From Vitellaria paradoxa (lineage: Eukaryota > Streptophyta > Magnoliopsida > Ericales > Sapotaceae), in the NCBI GenBank assembly GCA_019916065.1, contig CM034242.1:13274879-13338878 (forward strand): a stretch of 64,000 nt of DNA, in the 5' to 3' direction. The translations under genes were made by a program, and so were the position numbers. The notes beneath the pieces were generated by a model, which saw only the letters and a list, made by a program, of their open reading frames with translations, was not told the origin of the DNA and made no database searches. Position 1 is the stretch's first letter; each line of letters starts with the position of its first letter. Positions 10,255-21,849 of the stretch are shown piece by piece.

Positions 10255-13200
10255 CTAAAACAAACAAATAAATTTTTATCATATTCCTCGCTTTGAAAAT
10301 TCCCATTTACTTCAGAACTTGTTTATTAAATCTGTTTATATTTTTTTTGTTTCTAAAAAAAAAATTGTTAAAAAAAATACTTTTACTCTATTTTTTTTAC
10401 AAATATTTTGTTAATTTTAATAATTTGTCTATTTTTATTACTTCATACTAAAATGAATTATTTTAATCAAATATTTTATTAAACTAAAATTATTTTTAAT
10501 AAATTATATAATTTAATTAATTTAACTATCTAAATAGCATGTAAAAAATTTTATTAATTTATTTTAAATAAATAAATTAATTAAATTAATTTAACTAACA
10601 TGCAACATATTTTATTAATTTTATTTTATTAAATAATTAAATTAAATTAAAATATAATTTAATTTAATTAATTTATTTTTCATAAAATATGTTTTAATTA
10701 ATTTAATCAATATTAAATATACTTTATTAATTAATTTAAATAAATATATTAATTAAATTATTTAAATTATTATGAAATATAATTTATTGAATTGTTTTTA
10801 ACAAATAATATAATTAAATTATAAGTTTATATATTTCATATTCATTTAATTAATTAGATTACCTAAATTATATAAATTAATTAAATTAAATTAAATTAAT
10901 TTATTAATTTAATCTAATTAATTAAATTCATATGAAATATATCTTTTTAAAATCAATTAATTTTTAAAAAACACAAATAAAATTAAATATTTTAATAAAA
11001 TAAAAAACTAGTAATTTAAAATAAAATTACATTTCCAAATGTAGTTTTAATTTTCTTTTTAGAAAAAATTATTAAAAGAAAACAAAAAATAAAAAAATAG
11101 ATAAATATAAAAATAAAAACGACAATATTATCAAATAGACTCTAAATGCACTAACTATCAAAACAAATAAATAATATTTTATCCTATTGATTGCTTTGAT
11201 AAATTCCATTTACTTGAAGGTTTGTTTAACCCCCGTTTGCTTTTTATTTATATTTCTAAAATTTTTTAAACTGTTAATAGAAAATTATTTGTTAAATTTG
11301 TTTATATTTTTTGTTTCTAAAAAAATAAAAACTTAAGTAAAAAAATGTAAAAAAAAATATTTTCATTCTATTCTTTTTATAAACATTTTATTATTTTTAT
11401 TGCATCATATTAAAATAAATTATTTTATTAAATATTTTGTTAAACTAAAATTATTCTATAAAAATATCATTCAAACTATCCCTCTCTTTTTTTTTTTATA
11501 TTTCGTCCTCAAATTATTAAATATATCTACTATATCCTCGAACTATTCAATTTCATTTTATTTGATCTGAACACAAACTCCATTTATTAAAAGTTAATGG
11601 AAAAATTATCATGTGCGAGTCACGTGAGCCTTTTACCCTACACTAAGGCATAATAGTCAACCTATGTCTGTTTATTTTTACGAAATGATAATTTATAAAT
11701 TATTTTAATTATAATATTTATCAAAATAAATTAATTGCATAAAAATAAAATATAGTAAATATAATATAATTATATTATTATTAAATATGATATAATAAAA
11801 TATATTTTATATTAAATTAATTAACTAAATTAGTTATTAAATTATTTAATTATATTATTTACTAAAAATAATTCAATAAATGTTTTCCATGTTAAATTAA
11901 TTAATTAAATCAACAATTGATTAATTTAATTATTTATATTATTTATTAAAAATAATTTAATAAGATATATTCTGTATTAAATTAATCAATTATTGATTAA
12001 TCAAATTAGTTAAATTATATTATTTATTATATAAAATAGTTTTATTCTAATAAAATATTTAAATGAAATAATTTATTTTGTTCATTTTTGATGCATCATA
12101 TTAAAATAAATTATTTTATTCAAATATTTTATTGAACTATAACTATTTTATGTAAAAAATATTATAATTTAAATAATTATTAATTACTTAAATTAATTAG
12201 GTTTATATTTTATTAAATTATTTTTAATAAATAATATAATTAAATTAATCAATGATTAATTTATTTAATTAATTTAATAAGGAATATAATTTGATAAATT
12301 ACTTTTAATAAGTGTATAATTATATTAATCAATAATTGATTTAATTAATTAATTTAACATGGAGTATATCCTATTAAATTATTTTAATAAATAATATAAT
12401 TAACATGGAATACAACTTATTAAATTTTCTTTAGTAAACAATACAGTTAAATTAATCAAATATTGATATCATTAATTAATTTATCATAGAATATATCTTA
12501 TTAAATTATTTTTAATAAATAATATAATTAAATAATTAAATAATTGATTTCGTTAGTTAATTAATATATTTTTTTTGAAATCAATTAATTTTTTAGAAAC
12601 ATCAATAAAATTAAATATTTTAATAAAATAAAAAATTAGCAATTTAAAAAAAATTATATTTTCAATTGCAGTTTTAGTTTTTTTTTTTTTTGAAAAAACC
12701 AATAACAGAAAACAAAAAAAAAAGAAATCATAAACAGATAAATATAAATAGAAAAACGACAGCGTATTAATTATCAAAACAAATAAATGATTTTTTTTAT
12801 CCTATTGATCGTTTCGATAGATCCCATTTACTTTAAGGTTTGTTTAACCTGGTTTGGTTTCTATTTATATTTTTAAAATTTTGTAAACTATCAACAAAAT
12901 ATTGTTTGTTAAATTTGTTTATATTTTTTGTTTCCAAAAAAAAAATAAAAGCTTAAGTAGAAAAATGTAAAAAAAAAAATGTTTCATTCTTTTTTGTTTT
13001 TGTTACAAACATTTTATTCATTTTTGTTGCATTATATTAAAATAAATTATTTTATTAAATATTTTGTTAAACTAAAATTATTTTATGAAAATATCACTCA
13101 AACTATTTCTCCTTTTTTTTATTTCATCTTCAAATTATTAGACGCATCTACTACATAATTAAACTATTTAATTTAATTTTATTTGGTCTGAACACTAACT

Positions 13201-14150
13201 CTATCCATTAAATGCTAATGAAAAAATTGTCATGTGTGAGGCACGTGACCCTCACGCTAAGCCATAATGGTCAATCAATGTCTATTTATTTTTACGAAAT
13301 GATAATTTATAAATTTTTTTAGTTATAGTATTTATTAAAAATAATTTAATTACATAAAAATAAAATATATTAAATATAATTTAATAAAATATATTTTATA
13401 TTAAATTAATTAATTAAATTAGTTGTTAAATTTTTTAACTATATTATTTACTAAAAATAATTTAATAAATGCATTCCATGTTAAATTAATTAATTAAATC
13501 AATAATTGATTAATTTAATTAATTAATTATATTATTTTTTTAAAATAATTTAATAAGATATATTCTATATTAAATTAATCAATTAAATTGATTAATCAAG
13601 TTAGTTAAATTATATTATTTATTATATAAAATATTTTTAGTCTAATAAAATATTTAAATAAAATAATTTATTTTGTTCATTTTTTGCGTCATATTAAAAT
13701 AAATTATTTTAGTCAAATATTTTATTGACCTATAACTATTTTATGTAATAAATATTATAATTTAACTAATTTAATTAATTATTAATTAATAAAGTTAATT
13801 AAAATAATAAGGATTATATTTTATTAAATTATTTTTAATAAATAATATAATTAAATTAATCAATAATTGATTTAATTAATTAATTTAACATGGAGTATAT
13901 CCTATTAAATTATTTTAATAAATAATATAATTAACATGGAATATAACTTATTTAATTATCTTTAATAAATAATACAATTAAATTAATCAAATATTGATTT
14001 AATTAATTAATCTATCATGGAATATATCTTATTAAATTATTTTTAATAAATAATATAATTACATAATTTAATAATTGATTTGGTTAATTAATTTAATTTA
14101 AATTATATTTTATTAAATTATATTTAGTAAATAATTTAAATATAAAATAT
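10255..14150. repeat. Very A+T-rich repeat units in tandem
   Basis: Three related blocks start near 10255, 11160 and 12772 with the marker 'aaacaaataaat...atcNtattgNt...tttgataNatNcNatttact'. Blocks two and three (about 1.6 kb and 1.4 kb) are colinear throughout. Shared landmarks include 'ttgtttaacc', 'cttaagtaNaaaaatgtaaa', 'catgtgNgaNNcacgtgaNcc' and 'ggcataaNagtcaa', then long 'aattaattaaat' runs. The first block is a shorter, partial copy. No coding sequence is present. A fourth related block is at about 19225-20300. Confidence 0.7.
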
Positions 14151-15079
14151 ATTTTAAAAAATTTTTGAGAAAAAAAAAAAAAAACGCAGTAGCCTGACCT
14201 AGATTTTATAGGGGTTTTGGGCACTGCTTTAATTTTTTTTTTTTTGGTAAGTACTACTTTAATTTAATTTTTTAAACAACTCTTATAAATTTTTAGATAA
14301 TTTAAATTGTTTAACATTGTCATGAAAATTCTTTTTGCTTTCTTTACGAAGCAAACTAGAACGAAAAAAAAAGGAAAAAAATCTATTAACACAAATAAAC
14401 AGACTGAAATTATATATTTCTTCATTTTTTTTTATAACGGTAACTCTCTACAAATGTGTACTTTACAAACACAGAATCATTTAATGTCAAAGTTAACATC
14501 GAATTAAATAACATCCCATTTGAAAACATTTTTAGTTTATAAATGAAATTTTATATTTCAAAAATATATTTTAATTTTAAACATTAAATGGATTAAATTT
14601 AAAAAAATAAATTAAATTTAAACTTGTTAGTTAAAAAGAAAAAATGGAGTAAATATGAGATATAATGGTAATTTTGTCTCCTTCTTAGATAAATTAAAAA
14701 ATTAATACTCATTAAATTTTATTGTTTTAGTATATATTTGAAATGGCATAGAGATTTTAAATTTTAAGTGATGAAACGAAATCAAATTTAACTCATAAAA
14801 TTTTATTTTCATTCTATACGTAAGAATTATTAAAAATTCGTATCAAATGAAATTAAATATTTTTCAATTTATCATTCTAAAAAAAAAAAATATCTATCAA
14901 ATCTATCGTTCTAATTAGGGATAGAAACGAATCAAAATTTTTTTTTTCAGCTGAATTTTTTTTAAACTATTCAAACTCGACTTAAAAAAAAAATTAATTC
15001 AAATTCGATTCATGACAAAACCGAGTTTGAATCAAATTTAATCTGTCATTCGTTTGCACCCCCTAACTCCAAGGAAAAA

Positions 15080-15775
15080 TTACCTATCTATAGTATGGGG
15101 GCAAAAACATTGAAATAAAATCGGGGAAGAGGCAGAATCCCAGTACATCCCAATTTCGGGGTTGTTTGGCAACTCAAAGATTAGTAAAAAAATATCAAAA
15201 GTTAATTTTTGTGTGTTTGACAAAATCACAAATTTTACTACTTTTTTGATTTGCTACAGTAAAAAGTACCACTTCATCATTACATCTTTTTTGATTTGCT
15301 ACAGTAAAAATATACCAAACACCTAAAAGTTACAACTTTTTTGCTTTGTTACAGTAAAAAATTTACCAAACACCTCAAAGTTATAACTTTTTTGCTTTAC
15401 TACAATAAAAAATTTACCAAACACCCAAAAATTACTAAAAAAAACTAAAAATTCCACTTGGTTCAACCAAACGCACAAAAAAGTGAAAAAAAAAAAAAAA
15501 AAACACCAAAAAACTAACAAAACTTAAGTTTTTTTTTTTTAACTTCCAAACACCCTCGTTCATCTCCTCCCTTCAACCCCCTTCTCTTCACAAAACTCTG
15601 CTTCCAAGTCTCGGCGAACACAAAGCTTTGGCACGACCTCCGTTGCTTGAACCTCAATTTGTGTTTGGACGCTGTGTTGTAATCCCCAGACTCTCACTCT
15701 GGCTCCGCCCTCGCTTTTCACCTGCCTTGCTCTCCTATCATTACCCCACGCTCCCATAATGTGCTCATCCGCAGG
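15080..15775 (-). pseudogene. B3-domain pseudogene (duplicate of the gene at 9233-9931)
   Basis: Only the 3' part of the gene remains, equivalent to about 9235-9515 of the intact copy, or roughly the last 94 codons. It is clearly similar at the base level. The relic is split by a 401-bp MITE inserted within the final coding segment. It also has a one-base insertion near 15686 (ATCCCCAGA against ATCCCAAA), a 3-base loss near 15740 and no 5' half. A short open frame at 15560-15757 starts as B3 sequence (GARVRVW) and leaves the frame after the insertion. It is non-functional as a B3 protein. Confidence 0.85.
15158..15558. mobile_element. MITE, PIF/Harbinger-like ends, 401 bp
   Basis: The left end is GGGGTTGTTTGGCAAC; the right end reads inward CGAGGGTGTTTGGAAG. 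The element is flanked by a 3-bp TTC repeat (15155-15157 and 15559-15561). The intact B3 copy has an uninterrupted AACTTCATCTCC at the matching place, so the insertion is shown by a related empty site. Inside are about three degenerate tandem units containing 'cttttttgctttgttacag' and 'taccaaacacc', with spacing of about 52 bases. The GTTTGG ends and 3-bp duplication suggest Harbinger mobilisation, although TTC is not the usual TTA/TAA target. Confidence 0.8.
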
Positions 15776-16190
15776 GGCAGGGTCAAGCTTGGCCCAGAGT
15801 GGACACGTGTCTACTCTAAAAAAAATTATAGTATTATTTTTTTTATATTATCTTCCTTATTTAATTGAGTCTACTAAAAAAAATATTTAACTCAATACCA
15901 ATTGTTCCTACCCAAAAAAAGAAAAAAAATTAACCCAGTACCAATTGTGCCAACTCAATAAAAAATAAATTTTAACTCAATAATATTAATACAATTGTAC
16001 CCATGAGGGAGTTTTTGTGACTGTAGAGAGCGATTAGCTGACCACAGCCCTCCTTTCACCCTTACACCTGAAGATACTGTGAATTTATCACCGTCAGGAA
16101 TCCCCTAGAGTGTGACTCTCCCGACTCGAATCCCTATTCTTCAAGAATTAAAGTAAGGATTCAAGTGGGTACTCATGACCATTAAGTGGA
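15776..16190. other. Unrelated segment replacing the 5' half of the B3 relic
   Basis: It begins 'aggggcagggtcaagcttgg' and 'cacgtgtctactc', has A+T-rich stretches and ends just before 'aagtggagaatgtgtata', where homology to copy 1 returns. It looks like repeat-derived filler from another insertion or a deletion-insertion event. No gene or clear terminal repeats were seen. Confidence 0.5.
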
Positions 16191-16253
16191 GAATGTGTAT
16201 ATATAGAAGGTTTACTATAGGTACGTTTGCATGTGTATGTATATATATCTATA

Positions 16254-16990
16254 TCTATACTACTATAAAAAATCTCAATGTTTGAATTGTTTTTTTGATT
16301 AGTTTATTCTTTTTTTTTTTCAATTTAACCCAAATCTATCTCTTTATTATCTTCACTTTGTTGACTATTTTATTATATTATTTTTTTTTCAATTTAACCC
16401 AATTTTATTTCTCTATTATCATCATTTTACTATTTTACCATTCTTTCTATTTTTTTTCCAATTTAACGCAATTCTGTTCTTTCATTATCTTCACTCTGTT
16501 GACTATTTTACGATTTTATACATTTTTATTAGTTTAACCCAATTCTATATCTCCATTATCATCATTTTACTATTTTACCATTTCTTTTCCAATTGATACT
16601 ACTACTATAAAAAGTTTCAATGTTTAAAAGAATTTTTTCTTAACTACTTTACCTCAATTTTTTTTTTCTAATTTAACCCAAATTTATCTCTTCATTATCT
16701 TCAATCTGTTAATTATTTTATTATTTTATCATTTTTTTGTTTAACCCAATTCTGTCTTTCCATTATCATCATTTTGTTATTTTACCCTTTCTTCTATTTT
16801 TTCCAATTTAACTTAACTTTGTCCTTTTGTTATCTTCACTCTGTTGACTATTTTACTATTTTATCCTATTTTTTCAGTTTAACCCAATTCTGTCTCTCCA
16901 TTACTATCATTTTACTATTTTAACCTCCTTTTCCAATCTATACTACTATTATAAAAAAGTTGAGTAATTATAAAACTTTTTTGGACTATT
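16254..16990 (+). repeat. Three tandem copies of the Helitron 5' end
   Basis: Units begin near 16254 (TCTATACTACTATAAAAAAT), 16596 (gatactactactataaaaag) and 16937 (atctatactactattataaa). They are spaced about 340 bases apart. The first two also share 'tNtcaatgttt' right after. The units contain related minisatellite DNA. Confidence 0.7.
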
Positions 16991-19032
16991 TTACTCTCAT
17001 CTTATTATACAAACTCAAATATATCTCTTTTCTTTAATCCTTTTTCATCTTTTATAACCTCCCATTTTTCATCATTATAACATTAATAGATATTATTAAA
17101 AGCTAAATAATTATAAAATTATTTTTATTAGCCTTATTATTTCCTTCATTTTTAGAACTTTTAAATTTAAGTGGTATTTAATAATTGAAAATTTTATTTC
17201 CATTAATAATTAAAAGTTACTATATTATATAATTGTCGCACTCATTTCAAATTTAAATTGTATTTGGAAAATTTTATTTCCATTAATAATTGAAAGCGAC
17301 CATATTCCATAACTGTATTATCTTTTTCAATTTTTATCTTTTTGCCCTCCTTATATTTTACCCACAAGAAGAAAAAAAGAAAACCCACATTGTTGATCTC
17401 TGTTTCTATCTCTCTCTTTCCTCTCTCTATATGTTTGTGTGTTTATACACTTTATTTAACTATTTGAATTTGTCTTTTATTTTTCAGATATGTGTTGATA
17501 ATATACAAACATGGTCTAGTATCTCGAATTTTCAAAATTTATAAGATTTTATTTTTGCTTTTGTCTGTCGTTTGCTATATATGATTGATTTTTGTAAATA
17601 TATTTTGATAATATACTATTTGTATGACACGTGATCTAGCATCTCAAATTTTCAAAAATTTCAAGGTTTTGCTCTTGATTTTGTCTGCCTTTTGTTATGA
17701 TTGGATGAATGGTTAATGTCTTAAGTTTCTAATGTGTTTTTGGAACTATTAAGATGGCATTTAGTTTATTTTTCTATTTTTTATTTTTTGTTTTTATTTT
17801 ATGTGTTAAAAATTTCAAAACGAGGAAACAGAAAATGTTATGTTTTCCCTTATTTTGAGATTTTCTTTATTTTTTGCTAAAAACTCTCAAAATAATTTTT
17901 TGTCATTTTTCATTTTATGTGTAAACTCATTTTTTATTTTCGAAAATAAAATTTGAAAATACAAGTAGCTAAATGAGTTTTGAGTTAATTTCTTTATTTT
18001 TAAAAATACAAAATGAAAATGAGTTCAAAACAAAAAATAAAAAAAAATCAAATGACACATAATATTTTCGAAAATAGTTTTTCTTCCTATTTTAGTTTTT
18101 AGGCACCAAATGTTGTTCTTTTTTCTAAGATTTTTATGCACTCCTCTTATAATCCATGAATTATTATTATAGAAAAATTATGAAACAAATTTTGAACTGT
18201 AAAGTCAAAGAAGAAAATTGAAAGAACAATGATTGTGGAACTGTAATGTAGGATGAAGAGTCTAAAAAAGACGGCTAAAGAAGCTGAAAGCCTGCAATTT
18301 ATTTGGACAATATGGGTAGGTTTCATGGATATTGTTGGTACTTTTGAGAATATTCAACCTTATATTATATTGTTGATACGTGGTAGCTTAGTAAAAATAA
18401 AGGAAAATAAATAAAAAATGTCATAAGGAATGAAAAAAAAGATATAAAATCTCCAATATACTCTTATTTGAATAAATTTAAAAATATAATATAATAAAAT
18501 AAAATAAATTAATTAATATATTAGTTTTTTAAATTTTTTTAATTTTATGCACTTTCCTTCTATTTTTTTTTCACAATTTAAATAAAAAAAAATTTAAATT
18601 CGTAACCCATTCTTTTTACCGTAGTAAATCATTGATCAAAACATAACTTAAGTGGATACAAGTTTAAGCTTTCAATTTTTGTTAAAAAAGCTTTTGAAAA
18701 TATTAAAATTATTTTATAAAGAGAGAGAGAAAGGAGAGAGTGAGAAAAAAATTTACAAATAATGTGAAAACACTATTTATTTTTTGTTTATATTTTCTAT
18801 TTAAGTTTTTATTTTTTTAAAATAAAAAATAAAAATAAATTTAACAAACATTTTTTGTTGTCAATTTTTAGAGATTTTTAAACTTAAACAAAAAAATAGT
18901 AAATATAAATTTTAGTAAACAGGACTTAAAGTTTTTAAAGTAAATTACACTGGTTAAAACTTTATATATATTTTTTATTTAAATAAAATTACATATTTAA
19001 CTTTAATTATACATGCACGTGCACTAAACTAG
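16254..19032 (+). mobile_element. Non-autonomous Helitron, 2.78 kb
   Basis: The element starts TCTATACTACTATAAAAA immediately after an A. It ends CTAG immediately before a T, with a TGCACGTGCA palindrome 5 bases before the CTAG. This is the Helitron pattern: 5' TC, 3' hairpin plus CTRR, inserted between A and T without a target duplication. Copy 1 of the surrounding duplication has the uninterrupted TA-rich site near 10050-10066 followed by 'cacaaatacaatgggtttcc'. That confirms the borders to within the TA repeat. No Rep/helicase frame is present. The 5' end is repeated internally near 16596 and 16937. The interior holds C+T-rich minisatellite units of the type 'ttttccaatttaacccaatt'. Confidence 0.85.
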
Positions 19033-20320
19033 TATACACACAAGTACAACGGGTTTCCTAAGGAAATTAATTTGTCCGTTAATAAATCTTCTCCCGGGTC
19101 GGATTAGATTCATATTTTGTTTTTTTAATTAAATCTGAGTTGGTGAAGGTTTTGGACTTCTGAATTGGAAACCTTTTCCTATTTTAGTTAGGAAAATTTG
19201 CAGTCTTAAATGTACTAATTACCGAAACAAATAATTAATTTTTTATCACATTGGTTGTCTTAATGAGTCCTATTTACTCAAGGAATTGTACAGCCCCCGC
19301 TGGACAACGTTAACATTTTTTTTTTCTGTTTTTATATTTATGTTTTTAAAATTTTATAAATTGATAACAGAAATATTTTTTAAATCTATTTATATTTTTT
19401 TTTCAAAAAAATAAAAACATAAACAGAAAAATATAAACAAAAAAAATTTTTTTCAAGCTATTTTTTTTGTCAAAAATATTTTATCAATTTTAACATTTTG
19501 TCAATTTTTGTTGTATAATATTAAAATGAATTATTTTATTTAAATATTTTATTAAAATAAATTTATTTTTAATAATTAATTTAATTAATATGAAATATAA
19601 TACATTAAATTATTTTAATAAATAAGAAAATAAAATTAATTAATTACTTTAATTTAATAAATAATTTAATTTAATTTAATTTAATAATTAATTTAATTAA
19701 TATTAAAACTATTTTATTAAATTATTTTTAATAAATATCATAATTAAATTATTTAAATTATTATGAAAAATATTTTATTCAATTTTTTTAATAAATAATA
19801 TAACTAAATCATAATTAATACATTTTGTATTTACTAAATTAAGTAATATAATAATTATATTTTATTCAATTATTTTTGTTAAATAATATAATTAAATTAT
19901 AATTTAATATATTTTATATTATTGAATTAAGTGATTTTTAATAAATAATTTAACTAAACAAAATTAATTAGTTTAATTGATTAATTTAATTTAATTAGTC
20001 TAATTAAATTAAATTAAATTAATATGAAATATATTTTATTAAATTCCATTACTTATTGAAAAGACTAATAAAATTAAATATTTTATTAATGAAATATATT
20101 TTATTAAATTCCATTACTTATTGAAAAGACTAATAAAATTAAATATTTTATTAAAATAAAAAATTTATAATTGTAAACAAAAATGTATTTTTAAATGCAG
20201 TTTTAGTTTTTAGTTAAAAAAAATAACAATAGAAAACAAAAAAACAAAAAATATACATAAATAAGGATAAATAGAAAAATGATAATGTTACCAAACGAGC
20301 TCTCAGTGTTCTTAACTTGG
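19033..20320. repeat. Segmental duplication copy 2 (right part) and fourth A+T-rich unit
   Basis: 19033-19320 resumes the homology with 10067-10320 ('gggtttcctaaggaaattaa', 'ggttttggacttctgaattg'). From about 19225 to 20316 lies another A+T-rich unit related to those at 10.3-14.1 kb. It contains a perfect 65-bp tandem duplication. Confidence 0.65.
20024..20153. repeat. Perfect 65-bp tandem duplication
   Basis: 20024-20088 and 20089-20153 appear identical (start atgaaatatattttatta). In this otherwise diverged A+T-rich unit the identity points to a recent duplication. Confidence 0.85.
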
Positions 20321-21200
20321 ATTGTTCCCAGGTGTTATAAGCTTAAAATTATTATTATTTTTTTTTTCTAGCATTTCGTTTCTAAGACTTGCTTTCTATT
20401 TTAAATTCTATAAAATACAATAAATCTCTATAAATATTTATAAAATTCTACTTTTTACGTATTGAGAAACTGTCATATATATCAATTTATATTATTATTA
20501 TTATTACTATTATTATTATTATTTTTTGGTACTCTAAAAGGACACGCTGTGTTCCTTCATCTTCTTTTACGCGGCGTGCACTTTTATAAGCAATCAAACA
20601 AATACCCTCGTGCTTGTACGGCTCAATTAATCCTGACATTGAGTCCCACTCCGAGGTTTGTTTGGGAAGAAATAAAGCCAACTTTTTTTTTTTTTTTTTA
20701 CTCTTTTTACGTGTTTGAGAAGAAAAAAATTTTAACTTTTTCTTATTTATTAAATATTTTTACTTTCTATAATTAAAAAAAATAAAATATAAGAAGATAA
20801 TTTTGATCATTCAAAAAAAATAAAAAATTCGAGTAATATATCAAAGGTTACTTTTTAAGTAGTGCTGCCAAAGTAAGCCTAAAAATTCGAAGTTCGCTGA
20901 GAGAATCTTTGGTGTCGAATTACGCGTTGCACGAGGCAACAAAGAGGGAAGAGGTGTTATGGAACTCATGGAACAAGTTTGATACTCCATTTTTCAGCGG
21001 AGACCCAAATCCCGCTATTTGGCGTGGATGGCCTAAATGCATATTAGACATGCATTCCTATAATGGATTCATTCATTCCATTAATAGTGCTTACAGAAAA
21101 TTTTAGAACATCTGTCATCTTTCTGTTCCTGTGTGAAGAGAAACAACTTGATACGGCTGGAGATGAATCCAAATCTTCAACAGAAGAAATGATCCTTATA
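20320..21200. other. Non-coding DNA with (TTA)n microsatellite
   Basis: An ATT/TTA repeat runs at about 20490-20525. Short open frames at 20462-20776 and 20909-21106 have no recognisable domain. Nothing supports a gene. Confidence 0.4.
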
Positions 21201-21334
21201 TGTTAGCTGTTACATCAAGAGTTTTGTTCAAACTGCTATATTTTGTAGGCCGAAATCCATTTACTAGTATCCTGTATACAAAGTCCATCAAGTGTAACTT
21301 CGAAATCATGAATGAAAAACGAGTCTTTACATGG

Positions 21335-21633
21335 TATTTATTGCTCAGCCAAACATGTCTTCCTCTTCTTTATCTTCTATTGCCCAAATTGGTAACTGTC
21401 AAACTTACTCGAGACAACTGCCTGCCTCATATGGAAGGCTTATGTATAGTTGGTTTCTTATTTAAGACAGAAAGTGTTTGGCTACATTGATGGCTTTATC
21501 AATCAACTTCCTACACAAATTGCTGAAATCTCTGCGGTTGGTGTTGCAGTCTCTCTGTACCAAGTCCTACTTATTCACAATGGTTAAAGCAAGATCACCT
21601 TATGATCAGCTTATCTTAATTGAGCACCATCTT

Positions 21634-21669
<36 letters not shown>

Positions 21670-21830
21670 TGAGTCAGCACTGGTTATAACACTTCTAGGA
21701 AAGTGTGGCTAGATTTGGAGTAGAGCTACTCTTCTGATCTTACTAGGGCTTGTATTGTGCATGCAGCTTCTTACTCAGTTGATCAATTTTCGTACCTTGG
21801 CATGTTGTTACAACTAATTATTATTTGCTT
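21335..21830 (+). pseudogene. Degenerate Ty1/copia gag fragment
   Basis: Pieces of a plant copia gag polyprotein (UBN2-type) can be followed through several frames. LVTVKLTRDNCLPH near 21390 corresponds to the N-terminal gag motif. FGYIDGFI near 21480 matches the usual 'G(Y/F)(I/V)DG' step. TSRKVWLDLE then a stop then SYSSDLTRA lies near 21690-21750. At least two frame changes and in-frame stops separate them, and a (CT)n tract interrupts near 21640-21665. No LTR or pol was identified nearby. It would be an old, truncated remnant. Confidence 0.6.
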
Positions 21831-21849
21831 ATCTGCATTTGATAATGTT

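Larger units (their letters stand above)
8455..10320. repeat. Segmental duplication, copy 1 (carries intact B3 gene)
   Basis: The block matches copy 2 (about 14150-19320) in the same order. The shared markers are the 'gcatgacctagatttta' segment, the 'ctttttgctttctNtacgaagcaaactagaa' segment, the B3 3' half, then 'agtggagaatgtgtata' and 'gggtttcctaaNgaaattaat'. Copy 1 lacks the MITE and Helitron of copy 2 and so preserves both empty sites. Confidence 0.8.
14150..16253. repeat. Segmental duplication, copy 2 (left part)
   Basis: This part is colinear with copy 1 from about 8455. It includes flanking DNA, a third copy of the dispersed A+T-rich repeat (about 14500-14900) and the B3 relic. It is interrupted by a MITE at 15158-15558. 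About 490 bp of the B3 5' half is replaced by unrelated sequence at about 15776-16185. The duplication resumes beyond the Helitron at 19033. Confidence 0.75.
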
